This document shows, piece after piece, positions 38,952 to 62,852 of a stretch of DNA of 64,000 bases; the first letter of the stretch is position 1; each line of letters begins with the position of its first letter. The notes under the pieces were generated by a model that was not told the origin of the DNA, ran no database searches, and saw only the letters and a list, made by a program, of their open reading frames with translations. The position numbers and the translations under genes were made by a program. Location of the stretch: the NCBI GenBank assembly GCA_020698575.1, contig CM036257.1, positions 20,041,520 to 20,105,519 of the forward strand, read 5' to 3'. This stretch comes from Bostrychus sinensis (Eukaryota > Chordata > Actinopteri > Gobiiformes > Eleotridae).

Positions 38952-39086
38952 CAGTAGTGGTAGAATTAGTACCAGTAGAAGTAGTAATGATAATAGTGAT
39001 ACTAGTAGTAGTACTTGTAGTAATAGTAGTAATACTAGCAGTAGTAAAAATAATAGTAGAAGGAGTGGTATTAGTATTAGAAATAG

Positions 39087-39141
<55 letters not shown>

Positions 39142-39260
39142 AAATGATCACAGTTGTAGTAGTGAAAGCAGCCATAAAAGTAGTGGTAGTAGTATTAGTA
39201 TTAGTAGTAGGGAGTATTAATGATAGTAGTAGTACTAGTAATAGTTGTTTGTACTAGTAG
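38455..39260. repeat. Long imperfect TAG/GTA trinucleotide array
   Basis: About 800 bp of TAG-rich triplets with GCA, GAT and ACT variants. The purest runs are near 38908-38950 and 39088-39142. Periodicity opens long spurious Ser/Val reading frames on both strands. No MITE ends were identified around this one. Confidence 0.85.
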
Positions 39261-39559
39261 CAGTAGTAATCTGGACGATACTGCAGTTATTATGTCAAAA
39301 TAAATAATTCTTCATGTAGTATGTTGCTAAATTTGTACTGTACTTTGTTTTTACAGATACCTCATGCTTACACAGAAACACAAACCGCTTTGCTCAAGGG
39401 TTCAACTTAATGAGCCTCGTAAAAAAGATTGAAGGAGTCTTTTGAACATCAGCTTATGCAGTATTAATGAAACGCTGATGTGTGCTAATACGAGATGATA
39501 ACAACACGTAAAGCTAAGCAGTAATAAAACCTGAGTGAGTACTGTGGCTCTGGGGAGAA

Positions 39560-39995
39560 CCACAACAATTGTAGAGATGGATCTGGACTCAGACTCTGAC
39601 TTGTGGACTGATGACTTAGACTCGGACTTGTACACTGATGACTCAAACCTTTAGACTTGTGAACTGATGACTTGAACCTAGACTCGGTTTTGTGAACTAA
39701 TGACTTATGATATAGACTTAGACTTAGATAATAACTCGAACTTAGACTTGGGCCCTTGCAAGTCACACTAGTCAAGTCAAGTTTTCCTTTTGTACTGAAA
39801 GCTCCACATTATATTCAAGTGTGGGCAAAAACAAACAATTTAATGTTACATTAAGCTATTATTAGATTTTTTGTGACACTGACTTGGACTCCAACTTTAA
39901 ATGCAAAAAACTATAATCAGAGTCAGACACAACTTGGACTTGAACTTGGACTCTGGAAAAACTTGGACTTGAAAATTCAGGATTCGACGACAAAA
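39560..39995. repeat. Degenerate 'gacttggactc' repeat
   Basis: Repeated blocks of 'ttgtggactgatgacttagactcgg' type, about 30-40 bp apart, then 'gacttggacttgaactt' runs. Probably a decayed tandem repeat or an interior of a DNA element. Family unknown. Confidence 0.45.
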
Positions 39996-40055
39996 AATTT
40001 GATTGACAACTGTAGTAGAGAAATGAATGTACATTATTTTAATCAAATATACTTT

Positions 40056-40828
40056 CAGGGCTTGACATTAACTTTTTTTCTGACTGGCCACCGTGGCTAG
40101 TCTTTGTCAATTGTTGCCAGCCAATGAGTGTTTTTACTAGCCACAATTTAATTAGTTAGGTTTCTGTGTATATTTTATTGTACAATAAGCTTAAAGAAAC
40201 GTGCAATTTTGTTTTATATATGGACAGAGATTTATCAAATATTAATAAACAGGTTTATCTTGACAGAAGAAATCCTAACTCTGTCCATTGGGCAACCTCT
40301 AAAACATGTTATTTTGTAATTTTCTTTCTTTCTTTAATCATTATCAGGGCTTAACATTCATTTTTTTGGTCATTTCCCACTTATGCAAGTCCTTTTCAAA
40401 TGTTACTAGCCAGTTAAGGTTTTTAAAAGCCAGAACTGAATTAGTTCAAATATTCATTTTAATATTTTATTGTATTTTATAGCATACAAAACATTTAATG
40501 AAATGTAGAGCTTGGTTTTATGTGTAGACAAGAATTTATCAAATATGTGGAAAACAGGTTTGCCTAGGCAGAAAAAAATTTAACTGTTTACAAGTGGTCG
40601 ATCTTAATGCATGTTTTTTTGTTGTTGTTTTCTCAAAGCATGATGAATTACTCTATACTAAATTAGGTGGTCACTCAAATATAGCAAAAGGAATTAAGGA
40701 TCTCTAAAGTTAAGATACATGCATAAAATCCAAACGGCCAAAGCGGCTAGTGAGACTAAAAGTGCTACTAGCCAAAATGGAAATCTACCAGCATTTGGCC
40801 GATTGGCTAGTGAATATGTTACGCCCTG
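40056..40828. mobile_element. hAT-type MITE (CAGGGCTTGACATTAAC ends) with perfect 8-bp TSD
   Basis: The left end is CAGGGCTTGACATTAAC and the right-end reverse complement is CAGGGCGTAACAT. A perfect target duplication TATACTTT occurs at 40048-40055 and 40829-40836. A second left-end-like motif, CAGGGCTTAACATTC, starts at 40345 inside the element, so the left arm appears twice. A related copy is at 47820-48310. Confidence 0.8.
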
Positions 40829-42223
40829 TATACTTTAATAGAAGTCAGAGAGTATTGGTCAGCCTCTGTGTAGGGATAATGCTAATTGGTAATTCACACA
40901 AACCCCATGACAACCAAAAAATTTCAACATGATGCACGTTGAGGTCGGTGTGTGCAGCACTTCACAGCATCTTTAGCTCATTTTGCACGGACATAACACA
41001 GTGACAATGACAACACCTGTGCCAGAGCCATGATTTTGTTCTGACTGATAATCAAACCTTATTTGCATACCATATCAATAATCTTCATGACTTAAGCAGA
41101 CACAGGCTTTAAAGAGACATTGATCACTTTGCAGGAAAAAAAAGGGGACACAGTGTAATAGACAGTACGGATGACGGTACATGCAGTGATGCTGAGAGGG
41201 GTGTGGCTGCATCAGTGCACATGGAGCAGTCAGGATTCCTCCAATAGGACAAAACCATCTCATTTTGGTCCCATAGTTACACTGTAATAGTGAGTGATGC
41301 AACCAGTGGCAAGTGAACTGATACAATCTTCTTCTTTTTTTCTTTTTTTTTTACAAATAGAGACTATAAATATGCAGGCTGCTGTTAATTTACTACCAGA
41401 GATATTCACAATTTCCTACCACAACTCAAAGAAAATGAAGTATCTTCACACTAAGCAGGAAGAAAGCCTTAATCCCCCAGCGCTGGTGTAACTCATTATG
41501 TGTAGGCCCACTGGATTTAATTTATTCAAATCGATGTGCTGCATTAGAAACCCCTTTAACCCCCAACATGCATCACTAAAGAGCCCCCAAACCATTGAAG
41601 TAAATAGCGATGACACATCTTATAGCACCAAATACGAGCTGCCTGGAGGCGAAATCCGCAAAATAAGATAGACAGGCTTTTTTTTTTTTTTTTACAACCT
41701 GGGTGCACCGTGTTCCTAACGTGGATGCTCGTCTAGATGGGCGCATGACTCCTATCTTCATCGCCAAAACGCAATTTCACTTACATAATGTCCCCAACAA
41801 ATGCACGTAATGTCTGTGAAAAGATGGTGCACGCACATGAAGTCACATTTCTGCACGCATTTCCACGTCGAGCGCAAGATGCCAACAGCTTGTAACCTGC
41901 TCGTAAACCGCTGCCAGTCGATGCATCTTGGGTAAAATTAAAATACGTCGAGGTTGCCATTCATTGATTGCGCTCAGTGCTGGATATAACATTAAAATGA
42001 AGTGGGATGATTTTGTCCCTCGTGCAAAGTGATGACATTTTGATACAAGCTGGAAATGAATGGTGACAAAACGTGTAGAGATAAAATCATAAAAGCAACA
42101 GAATAATTAGCTCTAAGTGCCATGTATCTACTTGTCCAGTCACTATCTTCACAATATATGCTCAAAAGCCCCAATAAAACCCATACATTTCGTTATTTCT
42201 CGATATTATTTTCAATTTCTTAC

Positions 42224-42330
42224 CCGTTTTATCCAGATATCCAGACCCTCCTCCTCTGCACGAGCCTCTACACAGAGTGAACGAGGACAGCTGCTACCAC
42301 AGAGCGCGAGCGTGAGAGCCGCAGATGCTT
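42224..42330 (-). promoter_or_regulatory. dpysl5: Putative dpysl5 noncoding first exon and promoter
   Basis: The dpysl5 start exon has a splice acceptor 4 nt upstream of the ATG (exon begins 30320), so an untranslated exon must lie upstream. On the minus strand at 42224 a GC-rich block ends in AAAACGG followed by the strong donor GTAAGA. Upstream are two CCAAT boxes (42345-42349 and 42386-42390 as read on plus) and CpG-dense sequence to about 42480. No other candidate this good lies between 30.3 and 49 kb. The exact transcription start is not defined. Confidence 0.5.
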
Positions 42331-42499
42331 TTCTCCGCCGACAGCCAATCACAGGCCGCTCGCGCCAGAGAAACTGAGAAGACGACCAATGGGGGGCGAG
42401 ATGTGACCCGTCGAAGGGATCTCTCGTTTTGGGAGACAGGGGCGTGTCTCGTGCTGCCTCTCTGGAGACAGATGGTGCTTTCACTGTACGTAGGGAAAA

Positions 42500-44355
42500 T
42501 GGCTCGGTGGGCGGTAGTTAACTTTTGATGCTGATCGATAGTAATCAGTCGTGCGTGGGAATAACAATGGTCTTTGTGGAAAGTATAAAAGCAGATGTTT
42601 GGTGTGTTATAATGTTTTTCAGTCACCTGGCTTTTTGGCCTCTGTCCATCGCCACTTTCATCACTTTATACCATACTTATAGCCTTCTTAATACACATGT
42701 AATAGACAAATAAACCAGATAATGCTGAATAATATTGGTTTACGACTAGGGCTGGGTGGCATTGCAAGAAAAGTTACAACAGGACTACTGTTATCAGAAA
42801 AATATTTTTTTATTCAGTACCAAGTTTCAATACCTTGTGGGTAGGGTAACCAGACGTCCCTTTTTAACTGGGGACAGACCCAGTTATAGGCTCCTTGTCC
42901 CATGTCCCAAGACGTTTCTGTAAAAACACTAATATGTCCCAGTTTTCAACAAACCTTTAACCAACCGAAAGGACAACATAAGAAACTTCAAACACATTTG
43001 TCTAAAGACTTTTGTCACTAAAATGGTTTACAATATCATTATTTTATCACTAAATGTCTATCATATTGTAATGTAAGCTCTAGTGTCATGTACTTTGAAT
43101 GAAATGACAGAAAATTGCATGGATTTTGGAAGCTTTATTGTCATCTGGTGAGTTCAGTTCGGTTGTTGGTTGTTGGTGGTTGATGGTTTAATGACATCAG
43201 TTTTATCTATTGAATTGTTTGGTGTGTTGGCCTGAAGTAGCTAGATTTATAGGTTGATTTTTCTAGCAGCTTTTCACTTTCTGACTATTTAAAATTCATA
43301 AAATATACAGTATATAGCAATTTTATGGACTAAATGTTACTTAACCTAGTGCACACAACGATAATCCATTATCTATCTATACACTGCAGGATATATATTG
43401 ACTTTAATGTTCTGATTTATTGGTGGACTCAATAAAGAAAAGTCACAAATTGATACTGTATCAAAGCAAGAAAACAATCTCACATTAATAGTGCTGATTA
43501 CTAGTTTTTAGAGGCCTTTGAATGTGACGCTATCAGTGCCAAAAGTTCACAAGATGTCAGTGAAAGCATCATTATGGAGATGATGGGCCACAGTGTTGAC
43601 ATCACCCTCACTGCCACTCTGCCTCTCACCTGTGGCTGAACCAAACTAAAGGGGAATAGGTTTCATCCATTTATACTAAAGTATTTTTTGACAATGGAGA
43701 CTAATAAATGGTGGCAGAGTGGTTAACACTTCTGCCTCTCCTGTGTTGTGGGTTTGATCCACGGGCTGGTTGTTGAAGTGTTCATTTGAAACATTTTTCA
43801 AAGAGGGCCAGATTTGAGTATGCAAAAAGGCCGGCAGTTGTATTATATTTATAAAACACAATGTAAATGTTTTATATGAATTTTGTTTACAATCCTAGAC
43901 AATATATATTTTTATTGGCATTGTAAGACATGATATTTGGAGAATTTTTACACTTACCAATCACATTTTTGGTCATTTTGTTTTAGGTTAGGTTCATCTT
44001 TTTATAGTCATGATATAGTTAATATAATTTAGTCGGTCATAAATTCAGACTGAAGTTGATTTCAGACTGACTGATAGAAAGTTCAGTTCTGGCTTGAGAG
44101 TTGTTGAGATGCACTAATGTATAAATGTATAAATGTATGAAAATGTATAAATTACTCTCGACCTGGTCTCAGTTTGCCTTGGTCTCAGTTCACTCTGGAG
44201 TTGGACTGGTCTTGGTCTCGATTAGTACGGTTTTAACTACAACACTAGTGGCCGGGACAGGCTCCAGAAGATGAATGAATGAACTCCTGTGACTCCTAAC
44301 GGGTATAACCTTTACAACATCAACAAAGACACTTTCAATCACAAGAAACAGTCCT
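42500..44355. other. Intergenic stretch between dnmt3a 3' region and dpysl5 promoter
   Basis: No exon-like block. It holds a SINE head (43.7 kb) and short DNA-element termini such as TAGGGTAACCAGACGTCCC near 42842 and GGGCTGGGTGGCA near 42749. Confidence 0.4.
43700..43775 (+). mobile_element. tRNA-derived SINE head
   Basis: GGTGGCAGAGTGGTTAAC (A box) followed by GGGTTTGATCC (B box). Confidence 0.5.
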
Positions 44356-44357
44356 TT

Positions 44358-44363
44358 TTTATT
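44358..44363 (-). terminator. Candidate distal poly(A) signal for dnmt3a
   Basis: AATAAA on minus, about 5.5 kb beyond the dnmt3a stop. The adjacent 700 bp lack recognisable repeats, as often seen in a long 3'UTR end. Nearer sites are equally possible. Confidence 0.2.
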
Positions 44364-45373
44364 CACGTTTCATTTCTTACATTGGTTCAAGTACAAAGTT
44401 AAAATGCCTTTTAATTAGTTCATATTCATACAAGAGTAAAATAATAATAGTGCCTTTTTCATTACTACGACAAACTTAAATACAGTCATGTAAAGACAAA
44501 CTTGATTTATACTCCTAACAATATATTTTTCTTATTTTCAGATAAAATTTTAGCACCTTTTGAAACATCCACCATTTCCTCCTTTCCTTAAAAGCTCATC
44601 TTCCTTTGTAGTCCATGAGATGCGTGCGCCATGTTGTGTCGTGTTGGGCGTGTGTCTATGCATTTGTCTGTAATGGACAGTGTTTTTTTATGTGTTTTAG
44701 TTTGTATCAGTAAAAAACAGCGCATTTCTCAGCCTAAAAGCTGTCGATAGGCTAAAACAAACATCATCACCAAGTCATTCGTCTGTATACAGATTCACAC
44801 CAGTCCTTATGCCTGGGTCTGAAAGCACTCTCAAATACATACAAGCTGAAACTACACCTGTCTATACAAAGAGATTACATAATAGCAGTTCATATTGATG
44901 GCATTTATTCATTAAAAGACTCATTTTTGGTAGTGGATTTGACATAATTTAAGTTGAAATGTACGGTTTTATATTGTAAGGAAAAGATGAGTCAAAATTA
45001 CGTTAACCGTACTGTATTAAATAAAATAAACTATAAAAAAGACCTCTGAACTGAAGTTCTGTTATTGTCAGCTCGGCCCAGGGGACAAACTGAGCACTGC
45101 TGAAGGAGAAACACATTCATCATTCTATTTTAATATTACTGAAACAGATTTTTGATTCAAAGTTTAATTTAAATAAAACCATCATATGTCCTACTTATAT
45201 TTATACTAGCTTTCATTTATTGGCTGAAGCTTGTCACTATAGGGCTACCGTAAGTGCCCTTGGGTTGTAGAAAGGAGCAGTGAAAAATCTCACTCTATTT
45301 TTTTTACCTCCAGAAACTACAAAACCCACCTTTCAGAGGTTTGAATCTCCAGTGTCGAGCCTACAACTACTTA

Positions 45374-45635
45374 TGGGGCAACAGTAGCTAACCCTAAAGT
45401 TGAAGGTTCGATCCCTGCTGCTGGCATTTCATACTGTTGTTGTGTCCTTGGGCAAGACACTTCACCCACCTTGCCTGTATCATTGTGTTTATGGTGGTTG
45501 GAGGGGCCATAGGCACAAAATGGCAGCCATGCTTCTGTGACCAAGTGTGACTGAGGAGCGAATGAATAACGCATCAAATTGTAACGCGACTTTGAGTGTC
45601 TAGAAAAGAGCTTTATAAGACAGATGCATTAATAT
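45374..45635 (+). mobile_element. tRNA-derived SINE with L2-like tail
   Basis: Tail of the head with B box GGTTCGATCCC at 45406, then TCCTTGGGCAAGACACTTCA, and a 3' end 'gactttgagtgtctagaaaagagctttataa' typical of fish SINEs mobilised by L2-type LINEs. Confidence 0.6.
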
Positions 45636-47632
45636 TAGTATATTATTAACTCCAGCTCGGTTAAATTCAGAGGCCAGGAAGGGCATCCGGCATAAAAACT
45701 ATGCTAAAGTATCTATACTAATGATTTCCTGTGGCTGCCTGCGAAAGCAAGGGAACAGTTAAAAGAGAATTTACTATAAAGTCATTATTTAAATAAAAAG
45801 CCACTGACATGATTTAGATGCACGTTACAACAAATAGGGTCTTTTCACACTACCACAAGTCTCTAAAATGGCTTTTGTATTTTGTATTTGTCTGTATAAA
45901 TAAATATACAATCATTATACTGTTGCAATCTGCTATAAAATGTAGAGCTATTCATTTTTTTATCAGGTGTCCTTTCAGCTTGTCCCGTTTGAGCGTGGTT
46001 TAACATCTGTTCAATTTCATCCGGCGTCCTTGTGCACAATAGACAAGTCACTATACGGTAACTAACTGTATATATGCTCTCTCTAGCCTCTCTCGTCTAT
46101 AGGCTGAGACTGAACTGAGCACCAACCTGTAACAGCACACACACACATACACACAATAACAGATTATTATTGTAGTTATTATTACCATTATTATTATCAT
46201 TACTCCCTAATCTAACATCATGAAGCTGGAGATTACACTGACTGACTGACATGCAGCACCTGGGAGGGTCTGGGTGGATTAGGATATATGGGGGTAGAGG
46301 ATGGAAGGAAGGGGGGGTCTGGGAGCACCAAGAGGCCCCTGGGAGGTGTGGCGCCCCCCAGTGAACCGAGTAGAGGCCTGGTGGCGACAGGCGGCCGGTG
46401 GAAAGCACAGTGTGTATGCAAATGTGTGTCGTAGCAAAAGGTTAAGGGTCACCTATCATGCTTTTTTGGGCTTGAGTTTAATACATAACTATTATTTTGT
46501 TTACAGAAAACATGCTGCGAGATTAATTTAGTGTGATATTAATACTGTAATGCAGTACCTCTGTGATTTACTAATTACTGAGTCGCATAATTAGTACATA
46601 TTTGATCAGCCAATAGGATAAGGGCTTGTTGAAAGGAAGGTTGCTAATGGTTAATCACAAGTATGGATTCACAGCAATGTCCCACTAACCAATCAGAGCA
46701 CAACAGACCTGTGTGGAGGCGGGCCTTAAAGGGTACTGCTACTAAAACAGAGCATTTTGACTTAGATTCACATACAATTTCAAATGTTTAAAAGAAAAGT
46801 CATACTTTTCTTTCAATAAAAAAATGTAGAACAGTTTTAGTAGACCTAAAAAAGGTAAGCAGGGTATAAATCCAGCCACAAAAGGTCACAAGCCAGTCTA
46901 CTTTTTGTGCCAGGCAGGAAGGGCATCTGCCAAATGGATATCACTGCAAGCTAGGAAGCAGATGACTTGATGTGGCGACCCCAAAAACGGAAAAGCCAAA
47001 AGGAAAAGAGAGCCATAAAAAGTATAATAGGTGACCTGAAAATAAGTGTGCACCATGTTGGTTTCCTGTGATTGTAACCTGTAAGAGCACTGTAGAAAAG
47101 AGTTCAAAAAGCACCTGAAGGTTGGTTGTATAAACAGTTAAGTAAAATACAGAAAAAAGTAACCTGCTGGTCATATTGTTGTGTACTTGCTGTGTACTTG
47201 CTGTGTACTTGTGTGACGGTGTGTGGTAAGACATGTCCAGTTGTTACGCTGGTTTCTGAGGAAGGCTTTCTGGATAAAGACGACTCAGAGCACCAGACTG
47301 AGGAGGAGATGGTTTCTCAAAGACAGCACTGTTTAAAGCAACTACACCTCAGCAGTGTTTACAATAAGAGTCTATTACATAACACTGAAAACACATCATT
47401 CCCACCTCTCCGTCCCGGTATGTGCTGACTTACCTTTTACTAAGATATGCCCATCATTTGTTCTGAGTTAAAAATATTTCTGCCCTCATTAGTCAGGAAA
47501 ACTAGTGCCAAAATGATTAGCTTCACAATATAACTGCCTGTGTTATTGTAGTGTTATAAATATGTAAAGGTTATTAGAGCTATGGCAGGTCAAGAATATA
47601 TACAGTATTAGTGCATATATGGTTAAACATGG

Positions 47633-47720
47633 GGTGCACAGTGGCAGAGTGGTTAGCGCCCATGCATCTCAGAAGAAAGGATTGTGCGTTCAGTCACTGG
47701 GCTGGTTGATTCAAGGATTT
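47633..47720 (+). mobile_element. tRNA-derived SINE head
   Basis: GGTGCACAGTGGCAGAGTGG followed by TTAGCG (A box) and, 40 nt later, a degenerate B box (GCGTTCAGTCAC). Confidence 0.5.
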
Positions 47721-47819
47721 ACCAGGTGATATTTAGGCTTTTTAATTACACAAAAAAATTTATTCAATGCCAAATGAATATGTATTATTAAAAATAATTT
47801 TATTTATATTACTTACCAA

Positions 47820-48310
47820 CAAGGCTTGACATTAACCTTTTTCCTCACTGGCCATTTTGACTAGTGTTTTTTAAAGGTTACCAGCCATTTAGGTTTTTCA
47901 CTAGCCATTAGCTTAGATGTTAAAATGACAATTATCTGTTGTTTTACAATTCTTTTGAAATGACCACTGAAAAGTAATGAACAGTAATTTATCATCATCA
48001 AAAAGAGATTTTTTTAAAGAATCTCTGAAATTCTGTATAAGTTGTATGCTTTTGCTGTATTTTTGTTTGTTTTTAATTAAGACCCTTTAACAAGCAAAAT
48101 TTTGTTACTCCACTCATGATTTACTAAAGGTTTTAAATTCTGGGGATTTATAAGCATAGCAGTAGAAAGTCATGTCTAAAATAGTTTAAAAAAAACTAAA
48201 CAAAAAACTATCCAACCAGACGAAGTGGCTAGTGAGAATGCATATATTACTGGCCAGAATGGAAATCCATCTGCATTTGGCTGGTCGGCGAGTGTTAATG
48301 TCGAGCCCTG
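47820..48310. mobile_element. hAT-type MITE, relative of 40056-40828
   Basis: The left end is CAAGGCTTGACATTAAC and the right-end reverse complement is CAGGGCTCGACATTAAC. The flanking 8-mers CTTACCAA and TTTACTAA match at 6 of 8. Confidence 0.7.
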
Positions 48311-49842
48311 TTTACTAAGTATAAAAAGATCAATCTGAAGCTCAGATTTAACTTGTGAATGTTTTGTTTTTGAGCAAAGGTCAAATGTGAGTAATTAATA
48401 CTGTCTAAAGTCAGACATTTTTTCTGTGATTTTTGCAACAAATGTTATTTTTAAAATGCAACACAAGCATCTGAACATTAACTTCTGTTGCATCGGATTG
48501 CAAAACCTTTTTCAACAAAAATTTGAAATTTGTTTTTTAATACTTTTAAAACCTTTGAGGTATAATAATCTCTGGTCTTTGTGCAGGGTGCACCCAGCCT
48601 CAGGCCCGTAGTTGCTGGGATAGGCTACAACTACCAGCATAACCAAAATAAGTGTATGAATGAATGTTTACACACTAACTCTAAGTGTAGGTTAATGTAA
48701 TCTAAAAAGTAGTATTTTGTAGTTTATTGTGTAAAGGGCAGATCATTTATGTCTCTAAACACAGAGGTATATGTGATTTAAACAGGGCTGTCTGTTTCAG
48801 TCTTAGGAAGTAGAAAACCAGCAGAGGAGCCACAAAGATGTCGCTGTATCACCTGGAGCACAGTTCTCTATCAGAGACAGACTGAAGTGAACAGCTAGTG
48901 TACTCAATGGGCCTTGAACAACAGCATTAGGGCTGGAGGCCCAGTTTGTCCTATTTTGTTTTGCCAAATTTTGTGCTGCTCTGAAAGAAAGTCTTTTTTG
49001 AGGCCAAGCAAAAAAATAGAAGCGTCTGAAGCCACCAGAGGGCAGTCTAAACACCTGGCAAACAACCAGGGACTTACAGAGACACTGTTGCTATCTTTTG
49101 GTCTTACACTAATTTTTATGATGGGTATATTTAGACCAGCAGCTAAACCAGTAACAGCTAACAGCTAACAGCTTAACCTCATGTCATCAAATAGTAAAAT
49201 AATGTGTATAATTTCATTGTTTTGGTTGTTCTCTGAAACACTTACAGGGCTCACAAATTACAATATATTGTATTTTTAACTAACTTTAACCTTTTGATAC
49301 AATACATTGCAAGGGTCATTAAACGGTATTTCAAGTCAGTTGATTTCATCTGTTTTTCCCGATTTTGCAAGCCGCACGGTACTATACTTCTGTCCTCTAT
49401 ATGAAACTGCAGCGGCTAAAACAACTAGAGACCGTCAGTCCCTAAAAGCACCAAGAAACTGTTAAAAGTATAGAGTTAAAGTTGCACCATTCGTACTTTA
49501 TCAGTGTGTGACCAGCATCGTCGAGTAAAAACTGGTTATCGTTGTATGCTCAATGCACTGTCACTACGCACAATAACTCGGTGAAGTGGTTCAGATGGAC
49601 TTATTTGTGTGATGTGTAGGATATTAAAAACAGGAAGTTGTACGTTTGGCGCCCCCCGAAGGACACAGAAAAGCCAGAAGACATCAGTTTAAGGTTGGTC
49701 AGAGTGAGAAGACCTCCCGCACCAGTTTTAAGTGTGCAACTCGCCTTTGCTTTACGGACTAGCACCAGGGGACTAAGCTTCTAGGATTCTGGGAGTCTTT
49801 GATCGAGTGTGTATTTGTGTGTCAGCCAACCTTCATGTACTA

Positions 49843-60933
<11,091 letters not shown>

Positions 60934-61554
60934 CTGGGCAAAAAGGAGAGGAAACAGGTTAGCAATACAGGATGGGACAGGTTGGACATAATCCGTGCAC
61001 CTGTAACACAAACAAACGTGGTGGATTCTTGCCGGTTTTGCCATAAAGCACCAGAATACGACATACAATGAGCAGCTATGTATTTATTTCTGAACGGGGA
61101 CAGCAGCCAGTTGTGCAAAGACTTGCGGAGAAAGTTGGTTTGTTTGAATGTGGACGTTACATCGGACGTCAGCGAGACTTTACTGTTGTTAAAATGGAAA
61201 CAAGACAAAGAAAAAAAAACACAGAGAACTGAACAACAAGGCAGATTTCAGCGGAATCAACAGGTGACGAAGGAACGCACTAAACACTGTAAATTGAGTG
61301 AGAGAAGTTATTAAATTCGCTCTGATTCCATCTTGGTGTTATCTCTGATAGGAGATTCCGTATTTGTAGGACACGCTGCAGATAAATGGCTGTGATAGGC
61401 CAGTTCCAAATTGACCGGAAAGAAACCCTTCACTGCAAGTGAGAACCCAAACTGTCCTGCTTTTGAAAAGAAAGTAGGAGAGGCTGGCTCACCCAGGCTA
61501 TTATGTTAGGGGGTCGCAGGTGACTGGAGCCTATCCCTCCAACTAAAGGCCTTA

Positions 61555-62266
61555 AGCCTGGGACACACCAACCCAAAGCTTGACCACCATCAGTAGAGGC
61601 AGGGCGACTGCTTTGTCTCCTCACGTCTCCCCTTGTCGCCACCAAAAGCAGCTATAGACATACCGAAGCAATTCAAACCCACAACCGAGCAGTGCGTTAG
61701 TTTTACACATGTGCAAGACGTAATAACTATTTACAACAGCAGGCGGCGCTAGTCACTAAACTCAGCAGTTATATGGGGCTTAGGTAAACAAAGCTCTGTG
61801 TTTAACTCAAGTATTTATTAGTGAGTAATAATCATACGTGCTAAATTAAACACGTCTGATCACAGTAATGAATAAAAGAGAGTGGATTATTGCAGCTGTT
61901 TGCCTCAGACGGAGGATTATATTTTTATCTGCACAAGGCTACAAGCTAAGGTAAGCTTACTGCAGCACATTAGCATTACTGATGTGGGAAACATAATGAA
62001 GAGTTGTAGAACAGAAAGTTCCTAATAGTTTAATGTTAAACACAAACTGTTTGACAAATTGTGAACGGGACACACAGCCAATCAGAGCGCTCATTGAGCA
62101 CGACGCCTGACGCCGATTCGACATGTTCAATCGGCCAGAACTATGCTCAACTGTGTTCCACTACGTCCGATGGTGCAGAGCACACCAAACAGACTCATGT
62201 CACCGACCGCGTCAAACTGTCCGACCACGCCCAATGGCCGATAATCGTTCCAGTGTGTCCCAGCAT
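61555..62266. mobile_element. Possible DNA transposon with CTGGGACACAC ends
   Basis: CTGGGACACACCAACCC at 61559 is mirrored by a right end whose reverse complement is CTGGGACACACTGGAACG near 62250. The interior repeats 'gtcgcc' and 'ccgatt'-type motifs. The target duplication is unresolved and there are no coding remnants. Confidence 0.4.
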
Positions 62267-62267
62267 T

Positions 62268-62395
62268 TAGACAGACACACAGCCATTCACTTACACGTTC
62301 ACTACAGGGAAATTCTCCTGTGGAATCAAACCCACAACCTCCTTGCTGAGAGGCAGCAGCACTAACCACCCACCACTGTGCACCCTACTGTGTTT
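62268..62395 (-). mobile_element. tRNA-derived SINE, minus orientation
   Basis: On minus: GTGCACAGTGGTGGGTGGTT, GCTGCTGCCTCTCAGCAAGG, then GTGGGTTTGATTCC (B box). Confidence 0.55.
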
Positions 62396-62852
62396 TCAAA
62401 CATGTCAACAAGATTATTTTAGGAACATAATACAAAGAAAGCTCTGTGTAAAAGCGTAATCTGTAATTATCTGTCTGCAAAACAGGTAACAAGATTTAGT
62501 AATCAGTATCACTGTTTGGTCTTTGGGGGTTTCTGCTGGAGGTAACATCCCACAACTTTGTCCTAAGTTTTGCGGTGTTTTATTGATTTACGTCCATCTG
62601 AAGTCCTTTAAAGAGACAGCTGACAGAGACATTTCCATCTGTGTGTGTGTGTGTGGCGACTACTTCAGATCAAGGCCACAGCGCTGCAGGCTCCAGGAAC
62701 AATCCACTAATTGTTTCTCTAAACAGGAAGTGAGCAAGCGAAAGGAGAGAAAGGGTGTGGTACCAGAGCTCAGCAGAGTTCAGTGGGTTCATCTCAGAAA
62801 AAAAATAGACAGGACTTAATACAATTCAATCATAAAAAAAAAGAAGACAGAA

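Larger units (their letters stand above)
30321..42223 (-). other. dpysl5 leader intron, repeat-dominated
   Basis: The inferred 11.9-kb 5'UTR intron holds three 11-bp minisatellite arrays, hAT-like and TTAA MITEs, a TAG array, and a degenerate 'gacttggactc' repeat. No convincing coding exon was found on either strand. Confidence 0.5.

Noticed and set aside
38315..39220. 301-codon open reading frame rich in Ser and Val
   Set aside because: It is the translation of a TAG/GTA trinucleotide array. The composition is purely periodic, antisense frames are also open, and there is no domain or splice context.
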